Assembly: GCA_019752915.1 (NCBI GenBank)
Contig: JAIELO010000375.1
Coordinates: 1-8,889, forward strand
DNA: 8,889 nucleotides
Direction of reading: 5' to 3'
From: Burkholderiaceae bacterium
GTDB taxonomy: Bacteria > Pseudomonadota > Gammaproteobacteria > Burkholderiales > Burkholderiaceae_D
The position numbers and the translations under genes were made by a program. The stretch's first letter is position 1. Every line of letters begins with the position of its first letter. This document shows positions 1 through 5,985 of the stretch, in pieces. The notes beneath the pieces were generated by a model, which was not told the origin of the DNA, did no database searches, and saw only the letters and a program-made list of their open reading frames with translations.

Positions 1-1425
1 TTTTACGGGGACAACCTATTCACCACTGAACAAGAAATACGGGATAACCCCGCGCGGGTTGAGGCTTTGCGTGCTGCCAGCTTACGCGGCTGGCAATACG
101 CGATGGCGCACCCAGAAGAAATTGCGGATTTGATTGTGGCCAAATACTCGCAGCAGCATGAGCGCGAGTTTTATTTGTTTGAAGCTAAGCAAATGGCCGC
201 ACTTTTGCGCACCGATTTAATCGAGATTGGTTACATGAATCCTGGCCGTTGGCGCCATATTGCCGACACGTATGCGGATCTCGGCTTGCTGGCCAAAAAC
301 TCTTCGCTCGATGGATTTATCTACAATGTAAAAGTAAAGCGTGATTTGACATGGCTCTACATCGGCTGCTTGTTGTTGGCTATCGTCAGTGGCGTGACCT
401 TCTACATTCATCGCATCAACCGGCGCCTCAGCCAGGCGCTGGTCGCGAGCAAAAAGGATCATGAGCTGCTGCTAGTCAGCGAGGAACGGCATCGATTGTT
501 GGCTGATAACGCTACTGACGTCATTTGGATGATGAGTCTCGATGGCCGCTTCACTTATGTCAGCCCATCAGTTGAAAAACTCAGGGGCTACACCAGTGAC
601 GAGGTCATGCAACAGTCACTGGCGCAAGTATTTACCGCCACATCAATACCGATTGCGGAAAAAGCACTGAGTGAGCCCATCGCAGCAATGGCGATGGGCC
701 AAGCCTTTGTTGAGTTTCGCGGTGAACTAGAACAGCCTTGCAAAGACGGATCAACCGTCTGGACCGAAGTCACTACCAGTGGTATGAAAAATTCAGCCAA
801 TGAGCTTATTGGCATTCTCGGTGTGGCACGTAACATCACTGAGCGTAAACAGATAGAGGATCAAGTCCGTCAATATGCCTTCTATGACAATCTCACCAAA
901 CTACCCAATCGCCGCCTGCTCAATGATCGCCTGAGTCAGATGATGGCAGTTAGCAAGCGTAGTGCTTGCTATAGTGGACTGATGTTCCTTGATCTCGATA
1001 ACTTTAAGCCGCTCAACGACAAATATGGGCATGCGGTAGGTGACATGCTGCTGCTTGAGGTCGCAAATCGATTGAAAAATTGTGTACGCGAGACTGACAC
1101 GGTGGCTCGCTTCGGTGGCGATGAGTTTGTCGTGCTGGTCGGCGATCTGATGGCGGAGAGAACTGACGCTCAAGCGCAGGCAAAACATATTGCGGAGAAA
1201 ATCCGTAGTTCCTTAGCGCAGGCCTATTCTTTAACATTCGCCTACAAAAGTGATGCCGAGACCACCGTCGAACATCACTGCACGGTGAGTATTGGTGTCG
1301 CGTTACTCAGCCGCCATGACGCGAACGAGGACGACATTCTAAAGTGGGCTGACACAGCGATGTATCAAGCCAAAGCAGCCGGGCGAAATCAAATTTGTTT
1401 TTATGACGGTACGACGATGGCGTAG
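1..1425 (+). CDS. Membrane-bound diguanylate cyclase: substrate-binding-like domain, PAS, GGDEF (5' partial)
   Basis: Reading frame 1 is open from base 1 to the TAG at 1423-1425, so the true start lies upstream; the TTG at 67 is only the first start-like codon in view. The 474 visible residues (numbered from base 1) contain, in order: the end of a domain resembling NMT1/THI5-type ABC substrate-binding proteins (about 1-110, with the phrase RGWQYAMAHPEEIADLI); one hydrophobic membrane segment (about 117-139); a short coiled linker; a PAS domain (about 161-283) ending in the usual NITERK; and a GGDEF domain (about 292-470). The DNLTKLPNR entry motif, the GGDEF active site (372-376) and an RETD inhibitory site (363-366), five residues before it, are all intact. 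The protein should therefore make cyclic di-GMP from two GTP in the cytoplasm under product inhibition, gated by a periplasmic ligand and the PAS domain. There is no EAL domain. The ligand is unknown; a pyrimidine or similar small molecule is only a guess. It is less GC-rich than the mdc genes it faces. Confidence 0.93.
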   Translation, partial: FYGDNLFTTEQEIRDNPARVEALRAASLRGWQYAMAHPEEIADLIVAKYSQQHEREFYLFEAKQMAALLRTDLIEIGYMNPGRWRHIADTYADLGLLAKNSSLDGFIYNVKVKRDLTWLYIGCLLLAIVSGVTFYIHRINRRLSQALVASKKDHELLLVSEERHRLLADNATDVIWMMSLDGRFTYVSPSVEKLRGYTSDEVMQQSLAQVFTATSIPIAEKALSEPIAAMAMGQAFVEFRGELEQPCKDGSTVWTEVTTSGMKNSANELIGILGVARNITERKQIEDQVRQYAFYDNLTKLPNRRLLNDRLSQMMAVSKRSACYSGLMFLDLDNFKPLNDKYGHAVGDMLLLEVANRLKNCVRETDTVARFGGDEFVVLVGDLMAERTDAQAQAKHIAEKIRSSLAQAYSLTFAYKSDAETTVEHHCTVSIGVALLSRHDANEDDILKWADTAMYQAKAAGRNQICFYDGTTMA

Positions 1426-1467
1426 GACACGACAACTATCCTGACACAGGCGTGCGCGGTGCTCTGC
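1426..1467. other. Convergent intergenic gap without a clear terminator
   Basis: These 42 bases separate the stop codons of the convergent cyclase and mdcH genes. The only inverted repeat I can see is CCTG-ACA-CAGG at 1440-1450. It has a four-base stem with no T run after it on either strand, so I do not call it a terminator. Transcripts from the two sides may overlap, or termination may be Rho-dependent; both are inference. Confidence 0.6.
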
Positions 1468-2388
1468 TCAGTGACCGGCACTGCTGCTGGCGCGGTCTAG
1501 CCAGTCGAGAATGCCGTCCAGCGTGCGGAAATCTGCCACGGATCGGCTGCGGATGTGCGGGTGGCGCTGTTGCAGCATGCGCGACAGCGCGGATCCGGGT
1601 CCCAGTTCCAGCGCATAACTGATGCCCGCTTCGGCCGCGGCATCCATGCAGGCCGACCAGTGGATGGTTTCGGCCAGTTGGCGCGACAGTTGCTCCACGG
1701 CGCTGCGCTGGTCGCGCACCGTGATTGCGCTGATGCCCGACAGTACTGGCGCCTGCATGGGCAGGAAGGGCGTGCGCTCGAGGAGTGCCGCGAACGGTGC
1801 GACGGCCGTCTGCATCCAATGGGTGTGCGAGGCCACCGCAACCGGTAGCCGGGTGCTGCGGCCACCGTGCGCCATCAGCGTCTGCGCGAGCGCGTCAATG
1901 TGGCTGGCCGGGCCGCCGGCGATGCAGCTGTCCTCGCCCGTTTCGATGGCGATCGCATAGTTGTATTGCGGCAGGAGCGGCAGTACGCGGCGTAGTGCCA
2001 TGCCGGAAATGGCCAGTAGTGTCTGGTCCGGCATCGCGCTGGCGGCCTCATCCATCATCGCGGCGCGCTGGACTGCCAGCGCGACCGCCGTCTCGGCACT
2101 GTAAGCGCCGGCCACCCCGTAGGCCGCCAGCTCGCCGATGGAATAACCGGCAATCAGGGCCGGCGCTGGCATGTGTTCGCGCAGCGCGGTCCACATCGCC
2201 AGCGTGGCGGCGACGATCAGTGGCTGGGCGTGGCGGTTGGCGTAGCTGTCCTGCTGCGCGTCCGGTGTCAGTGACAGGCGCTCCAGCAACGCCGCCGCAG
2301 GTGCACTGCTGTGTGCCAGATCGAACATGCCGGCATGCTGGCCGCCCTGACCGGGGCACAGCAGCAGTAAGCGTGCCTGACTACTCAT
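1468..2388 (-). CDS. mdcH: Malonyl-CoA:ACP malonyltransferase of malonate decarboxylase (MdcH)
   Basis: MdcH primes the system by moving malonyl from malonyl-CoA to the thiol of the MdcC prosthetic group, so that the decarboxylation cycle can begin. The 306-residue protein has the FabD-like acyltransferase fold. It shows the PGQGGQ motif (12-17), the nucleophile serine in GYSIG (S83), the conserved arginine (R108, followed by AAMM) and the catalytic histidine in ASHTH (H188). The start is the ATG at 2388-2386, which reads into MSSQARLLLLCPGQGG. The frame stays open further upstream into mdcB, but that would be a non-family extension. The start overlaps the mdcB stop by 8 bases (ATGAGTAG), and there is no strong Shine-Dalgarno, so translation is probably coupled to mdcB. 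It is the last gene of the operon, ending in TGA at 1470-1468. A general FabD is the alternative, but the neighbours make MdcH much more likely. Confidence 0.95.
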   Translation of the reverse strand: MSSQARLLLLCPGQGGQHAGMFDLAHSSAPAAALLERLSLTPDAQQDSYANRHAQPLIVAATLAMWTALREHMPAPALIAGYSIGELAAYGVAGAYSAETAVALAVQRAAMMDEAASAMPDQTLLAISGMALRRVLPLLPQYNYAIAIETGEDSCIAGGPASHIDALAQTLMAHGGRSTRLPVAVASHTHWMQTAVAPFAALLERTPFLPMQAPVLSGISAITVRDQRSAVEQLSRQLAETIHWSACMDAAAEAGISYALELGPGSALSRMLQQRHPHIRSRSVADFRTLDGILDWLDRASSSAGH

Positions 2389-3364
2389 AGGCCAGCAACT
2401 TCTGTGGGCGCGGCGTGGCGGCCGGTAGTTCGGCCAGTGCCTGCACCAGACAGCTGGCGGCCAGCAGATCGGCAGCACCGCCCGGTGACAGCCGCAAGCC
2501 GACAAAACTGGCATGACCGGCCAGTGCCAGCGCATGCCAGCGTGGATGGGCGGTGCCACCGAGCGCGATAAAGTGGCGGGCATGCTGGCGCACGTATTGT
2601 GCTCCTTCCGTGCCCGCGCGGTGATACACGTTGCTGTCGCTGACCTGTGCCATCAAAGCGTACAGGGTGTCGATGCGCGCGCAGCGCGGGCTGGCTCCGC
2701 GTGCGCTAGCGGCGAGCAGTGCCGGTACGCCGATCTCGAATACGGAAGGCAAACCCAGCGCGCCTTCTTCGCGGGCGCCGCTGACGGCGTAGCGCGCCGC
2801 GACCTGCAAGCCATTGCTGGCAGGCTGCTCGAGTGGCTTCACCGCGGCATGCATGGCCAGTTCGGCACCCCAGCGAATCAGCAGGACGGCGCGCAGACTG
2901 GCCGGCGTGGTGGCCATGTGCTGGGCGCGCGCGCGTCCGGCGCTGGCACACAGCAGGCCCAGACTGAAGATGGCGCCGCGATGGGTGTTGATGCCGCGCG
3001 TGGCGCGCAGCATCACCGCTTCGGCCTCGATACCGAGCTGGCGCAGGCGCGCAAAGGGCGCGTCCTCCCAGCCGGCCAGACAGATGTTGCGGAAATAGTG
3101 ACGCAGCGAGAACAGGCTGCGCACAAAGGTCTGCGCATCCATGTCGTCATGGCTGCCATTGTCCACTAGCGAGACCAGCCCCGGTTTCGGATACAGACAC
3201 AGTTCGTGGTAAAGGCTGCGCACCGCCAGTCGGGCGACGGCAGCGGCGTAGCGTCGGGCGCGCTGCTGTTCCTCAAGCAGCGCAGAAAACGCTGGGGCCA
3301 GCACTTGACCCTTGACCAGATCCGCAGCCAGATTGCTCGCTTGCAGCGTCGCCAGATGGGCCAT
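2381..3364 (-). CDS. mdcB: Triphosphoribosyl-dephospho-CoA synthase (MdcB)
   Basis: MdcB joins ATP and dephospho-CoA to form 2'-(5''-triphosphoribosyl)-3'-dephospho-CoA, with release of adenine. This is the precursor of the MdcC prosthetic group. The 327-residue protein belongs to the CitG/MdcB family. It has PKPGLVSLVDNGSHDDMD (59-76), GINTHRGAIFSLG (124-136), GAREEGALGLPS (196-207), DSNVYHRAG (243-251) and SPGGAADLLAA (293-303). The start is the ATG at 3364-3362, which shares one base with the mdcG stop (TGATG) and has a GGAG eight bases upstream. There is no other Met before residue 75. The first 40 or so residues precede the usual family start and look helical and alanine-rich, so the protein is somewhat longer than the roughly 290 residues I expect. 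HRAG replaces the more usual HRGG. Neither feature suggests loss of function, since the other motifs are intact. Confidence 0.95.
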   Translation of the reverse strand: MAHLATLQASNLAADLVKGQVLAPAFSALLEEQQRARRYAAAVARLAVRSLYHELCLYPKPGLVSLVDNGSHDDMDAQTFVRSLFSLRHYFRNICLAGWEDAPFARLRQLGIEAEAVMLRATRGINTHRGAIFSLGLLCASAGRARAQHMATTPASLRAVLLIRWGAELAMHAAVKPLEQPASNGLQVAARYAVSGAREEGALGLPSVFEIGVPALLAASARGASPRCARIDTLYALMAQVSDSNVYHRAGTEGAQYVRQHARHFIALGGTAHPRWHALALAGHASFVGLRLSPGGAADLLAASCLVQALAELPAATPRPQKLLAYE

Positions 3365-4035
3365 CAGCTTTGCTCCAGCGTTGCGAGTAGATCGGCCGGA
3401 TCACACAGCTGCACGGCATTGCCGGTTTTGACCAGCACCTTGGCAGGATGGGCCAGTGCCTGGCGCCATTCCTTCCATGCTACCGCCTGATCACCGGGGA
3501 AGATGATTTCGCCATCCAGTGGCAAGCGTGCGGCAAACTCGCCGAGCAAGGCGAGGCCTTCGTCCAGTTGTATTGCGTCGGCCGGATGGAACAATAGATC
3601 GATGTCCGAGCTGGCGCTCAGGTAGGGCAGGCCGGTCATGGCTTGCATGGCCAGCGAGCCATAGACCTGAAATTGAAAGCGCTGTGCTGCCTTCTGTAGT
3701 GCGATCAGGGTCGTGCGCCACGGCGCTTCCACTGCCAGCGCCAGATGCAGGGGTAAGGCGGGCTTGATGCCTTCAATATGCTCGCGCCTGACTTTCAGAG
3801 CGATGCGCAACTTGTTGCCGCTGACTGGATCGGGTGGCAAGGGCAAGCCCAGACATAGTTCGTCGGCGCGCGCGCCCGGTTCGTGGCGGCGCACCACCAG
3901 TGGCGCTTTGCGCCTTTGCCAGTCGCGCAGCGGCGCCTGATGTGCCGCTGGCGCTGCCGCAATGACCGCCTGCCAGCCGGCGTCATTGAGCCAGACCAGC
4001 TGGTGGCGTATGGTACGGAGCGCGCTGGTCGCCAT
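3364..4035 (-). CDS. mdcG: Phosphoribosyl-dephospho-CoA transferase (MdcG), holo-ACP synthase of malonate decarboxylase
   Basis: MdcG attaches the phosphoribosyl-dephospho-CoA group made by MdcB to the serine of apo-MdcC, releasing pyrophosphate. The 223-residue protein carries the nucleotidyltransferase signature: YGS (125-127), then a spacer with MTGLPYL, then SDIDLLF (143-149), where D144 and D146 are the probable metal-binding pair. Other family features are HQLVWL near the start (11-16), the arginine-rich PLVVRRHEPG (45-54), and DGEIIFPGDQAVAWKEW (174-190). The start is the ATG at 4035-4033, six bases after the mdcE stop; the upstream CAGGCTGAG is only a weak Shine-Dalgarno match. It shares one base with the mdcB start. 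Its position next to mdcB places the two prosthetic-group genes together. The length fits the family. Confidence 0.95.
   Translation of the reverse strand: MATSALRTIRHQLVWLNDAGWQAVIAAAPAAHQAPLRDWQRRKAPLVVRRHEPGARADELCLGLPLPPDPVSGNKLRIALKVRREHIEGIKPALPLHLALAVEAPWRTTLIALQKAAQRFQFQVYGSLAMQAMTGLPYLSASSDIDLLFHPADAIQLDEGLALLGEFAARLPLDGEIIFPGDQAVAWKEWRQALAHPAKVLVKTGNAVQLCDPADLLATLEQS
3373..3376 (-). promoter_or_regulatory. Ribosome binding site of mdcB
   Basis: The minus strand reads GGAG at 3376-3373, eight bases before the ATG at 3364. It supports the long MdcB start over the in-frame GTG at codon 21. It lies within the last codons of mdcG, fitting coupled translation. Confidence 0.6.
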
Positions 4036-4041
4036 CTGATC

Positions 4042-4758
4042 TCAGCCTGCCTGTACCGGGCCGCCATGCAGCACCGCGTTGATCACCGCTTGCGCCCAGC
4101 GCCGTCCGCCCCGTTCCAGCCCGAGTGCACTGCGTGTGTCGCCAGTAAGCGGCTGCGCCAGTGCCGCACGCAGCTGCGCCGCCAGATCGCCTTGCCACAG
4201 CGCTTCGACGCCGCCCATGCGCTGATAATTTTCCGGCCCCGGTGCAAATACGGGATTACTCTGAGCCAGTTCCAGCAGGCGTTCTTCGGGCACTTTGGTA
4301 ATGCGTGCCATCGCCGGCAGGCCCATCACGCGGATGGTGGCGTCGGGCAGGGCATAGCAGGCGTCGGCCATCAGACCGCTGGTGATAAAGCCACCGGACA
4401 GCGCCTGATCGTAGACCAGTCCGATGATGTGATGACCCTGACGGCGCGCCAGATCCACGCATTTGCCCAGGTGTGCCATATAGCTGTTGATGCCTAACAT
4501 TTCGTCGCGGTGACGCAGGCGCTGGCCTTGGGTATCGATCAGCATCAGTATCGGCATGCCGGGGTGCTCGCGTACCGTGCGCAGGATGGCTTGCGCCTGT
4601 GCCAGCGCGATCTCGACGCCGATCGGGGTGTGCCCGGTGGTGCCGATCACGGCGATCTGCTGACCATCGAGCTGGCCATGGCCACTCAGGAAGCAGGCCT
4701 GTTCGGTAATGCTGTGCCCTTGCGGGAACAGGCTTGCGGCGATAGTCTGCCAATCCAT
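4042..4758 (-). CDS. mdcE: Malonate decarboxylase gamma subunit (MdcE)
   Basis: MdcE pairs with MdcD to form the malonyl-S-ACP decarboxylase, which releases CO2 and leaves acetyl-S-ACP. The 238-residue protein has a crotonase-like carboxyltransferase fold. Visible motifs are the glycine-rich IGTTGHTPIG (38-47), LIDTQGQ (73-79), RDEMLGINSYMAHLGKC (84-100), and ALSGGFITSGLMAD (119-132), which builds the acyl-binding turn, followed by MGLPAMARIT (145-154). The start is the ATG at 4758-4756, one base after the mdcD TGA. A strong GGAGG six bases upstream decides this. The frame is open 12 codons further to a TTG at 4794, but that would overlap mdcD by 35 bases with no better site. The stop is TGA at 4044-4042. 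The usual family length is 230-270 residues, so this is complete. Confidence 0.96.
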   Translation of the reverse strand: MDWQTIAASLFPQGHSITEQACFLSGHGQLDGQQIAVIGTTGHTPIGVEIALAQAQAILRTVREHPGMPILMLIDTQGQRLRHRDEMLGINSYMAHLGKCVDLARRQGHHIIGLVYDQALSGGFITSGLMADACYALPDATIRVMGLPAMARITKVPEERLLELAQSNPVFAPGPENYQRMGGVEALWQGDLAAQLRAALAQPLTGDTRSALGLERGGRRWAQAVINAVLHGGPVQAG

Positions 4759-4759
4759 C

Positions 4760-5662
4760 TCAGGCCTCCAGACGGCGCGTACTGGCCGTTGCAATAAAAC
4801 TGTCCACGTCCAGCATGGGAAGGTTGGCCGCGTCGGGAATCTGCATGGCGCTCCAGATCTCGACCGGGTCTTTCAGGCTGCCGAAGCGGGTGATGCGTTC
4901 GGATAGCATCTGCTGTTCTGCTTCCAGCGCGGCCAGTGTCAGCTCTACCGTCTGTCCGGTCAGGTTGGTGATGGCCTGGGTTGCAGCGGCGCGGAAGGCG
5001 GCGATGTCGTCGGCCACGATCTGCTGGCAGTCGCCCATCAGGTAGCGATGCTTGCCGCCGCTGGTACGCCACACCAGTGCGCGGTCGCGTGCATCGTATT
5101 CCTCGACGCCGCTGGCCGTTTCGATCACTTCCGGGCCGGACATGGCGAGCCGTCCTTCTTCCGACATGATGACGACGTTGGCGCAGCGTGCCACGATGCC
5201 CATGCCGCCAAACGCACCGTTGGCGCCGCCCACCAGCACGATCACCGGCACACCGGCAGCGCGGGCGTCGAGCAGGGCGCGCATCACTTCCGAGACGGCG
5301 ATCAGACCGGCATTGGCTTCGTGCAGACGCACGCCGCCCGACTCCACCAGCAGCACCAGCGCCGCCGCCTGATCCTGCACGGCGCGTCGCAACAGGCCCA
5401 CCAGCTTGGCGCCATGGACCTCACCGACTGCGCCGCCCATGAAGCCACCTTCCTGCGCCGCCGTGTAGACGGTCAGTCCATTGAGTCTGGCGCGTCCGAC
5501 TGCCACGCCGTCATCGAACGCCACCGGCGCGTTCAACTGACCCAGATGGGGGCTGATCACGCGGGCTGCAGGTGGCAGAAATTCTTCGAAGCTGCCGGCA
5601 TCGAACAGCTGCTGCAGCCGTTCGCGGGCGGTGGCTTCCTGATAGCTGACAGGGCGGCTCAT
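4760..5662 (-). CDS. mdcD: Malonate decarboxylase beta subunit (MdcD)
   Basis: MdcD is the partner of MdcE in decarboxylating malonyl bound to the MdcC thiol. The 300-residue protein is a biotin-independent member of the acyl-CoA carboxyltransferase family. It shows EGGFMGGAVGEVHGAKL (71-87), ESGGVRLHEA (107-116), the glycine-rich GGANGAFGGMG (145-155, the expected oxyanion and acyl-binding turn) and MSGPEVIETASG (174-185). The start is the ATG at 5662-5660, which overlaps the mdcC stop as ATGA and has GGGAG seven bases upstream. The same frame is open to 5848, but that stretch lies inside mdcC and does not look like this family. The stop is TGA at 4762-4760. It is followed one base later by mdcE, so the two subunits should be made in equal amounts by coupling. 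Confidence 0.96.
   Translation of the reverse strand: MSRPVSYQEATARERLQQLFDAGSFEEFLPPAARVISPHLGQLNAPVAFDDGVAVGRARLNGLTVYTAAQEGGFMGGAVGEVHGAKLVGLLRRAVQDQAAALVLLVESGGVRLHEANAGLIAVSEVMRALLDARAAGVPVIVLVGGANGAFGGMGIVARCANVVIMSEEGRLAMSGPEVIETASGVEEYDARDRALVWRTSGGKHRYLMGDCQQIVADDIAAFRAAATQAITNLTGQTVELTLAALEAEQQMLSERITRFGSLKDPVEIWSAMQIPDAANLPMLDVDSFIATASTRRLEA
4765..4769 (-). promoter_or_regulatory. Strong ribosome binding site of mdcE
   Basis: The minus strand reads GGAGG at 4769-4765, six bases before the ATG at 4758. It lies inside the last codons of mdcD and settles the mdcE start in favour of MDWQT rather than the upstream TTG at 4794. Confidence 0.85.
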
Positions 5663-5973
5663 GCGGCGTCTCCCAGCATGGTCTGCACGGCCTGATCGAG
5701 CCGCAGGCTGACCACGGCGGGCGTGGCACCCATGTCGTTGATGGTGATGCGGGCGTTGGCCAGCTGCCAGCGCTGCTGGAAGTCCTGCATCACGGCTTGC
5801 CAGATAGCGCCGAAACCGACGGCTGCAGTCTGGATCTCGATGCTGCACGCACCGGCCAGTTCGGTCGCCTCGATCAGTACTTCCAGATTTCCCGAGCCGA
5901 CCACACCCACCACTTGCGGCTGCGCCGTCAGCGAGCGGGTGCCCTGTTCAAATCGATAGTTGAGAGTTTCCAT
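5659..5973 (-). CDS. mdcC: Malonate decarboxylase acyl carrier protein, delta subunit (MdcC)
   Basis: MdcC is the small carrier that holds the acetyl or malonyl thioester during turnover. It is not related to ordinary phosphopantetheine ACPs. The 104-residue protein contains VVGVVGSGNLEVLIE (21-35). S27 in this GSGxLE motif is the expected attachment site for phosphoribosyl-dephospho-CoA, by comparison with Ser25 of the Klebsiella protein. Length and the rest of the sequence (ITINDMGATPAVVSLRL near the end) fit the family. The start is the ATG at 5973-5971, giving METLNYRFEQ, supported by AAGGAG six bases upstream. The frame is open to 6033, but that would run 50 bases into mdcA. It begins 10 bases after the mdcA stop and overlaps mdcD by 4 bases. 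Confidence 0.95.
   Translation of the reverse strand: METLNYRFEQGTRSLTAQPQVVGVVGSGNLEVLIEATELAGACSIEIQTAAVGFGAIWQAVMQDFQQRWQLANARITINDMGATPAVVSLRLDQAVQTMLGDAA
5670..5674 (-). promoter_or_regulatory. Ribosome binding site of mdcD
   Basis: The minus strand reads GGGAG at 5674-5670, seven bases before the ATG at 5662. It lies within the end of mdcC and supports the ATGA-overlap start over the open frame that continues to 5848. Confidence 0.75.
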
Positions 5974-5979
5974 CCTGCG

Positions 5980-5985
5980 CTCCTT
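5980..5985 (-). promoter_or_regulatory. Ribosome binding site of mdcC, overlapping the mdcA stop
   Basis: The minus strand reads AAGGAG at 5985-5980, six bases before the ATG at 5973. The two A bases are the end of the mdcA TAA. It sets the mdcC start at METLNY. A good site here suits the carrier protein, which must match the other subunits in amount. Confidence 0.85.

Noticed and set aside
1440..1450. CCTG-ACA-CAGG inverted repeat as a terminator or operator
   Set aside because: The stem is only four bases with no T run, within what chance would give.
1805..1812. GCCGTCTG, resembling part of the Neisseria DNA uptake sequence
   Set aside because: Only eight of ten bases match, I noted no full-length copy, and it falls inside mdcH coding sequence.
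1785..2390. Open frame of 201 codons on the plus strand opposite mdcH
   Set aside because: It is antisense to a gene with clear catalytic motifs, is rich in R, P and A as expected for a GC-rich shadow frame, and shows no family resemblance.
2513..3169. Open frame of 218 codons on the plus strand opposite mdcB
   Set aside because: Shadow of the mdcB codon pattern; no recognisable domain.
3883..4497. Open frame of 204 codons on the plus strand opposite mdcG and mdcE
   Set aside because: It spans the junction of two well-supported genes on the other strand and has no motif of its own.
4759..4794. Upstream TTG start for mdcE adding 12 residues
   Set aside because: The GGAGG is correctly spaced for the ATG at 4758, and the extension would run 35 bases into mdcD without its own site.
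5048..5695. Open frame of 215 codons on the plus strand opposite mdcD
   Set aside because: His-, Ala- and Gly-rich antisense frame typical of GC-rich genes; mdcD is certain.
5663..5848. Upstream start for mdcD adding 62 residues
   Set aside because: The added residues come from an out-of-frame reading of mdcC; the ATGA overlap start has a good ribosome site.
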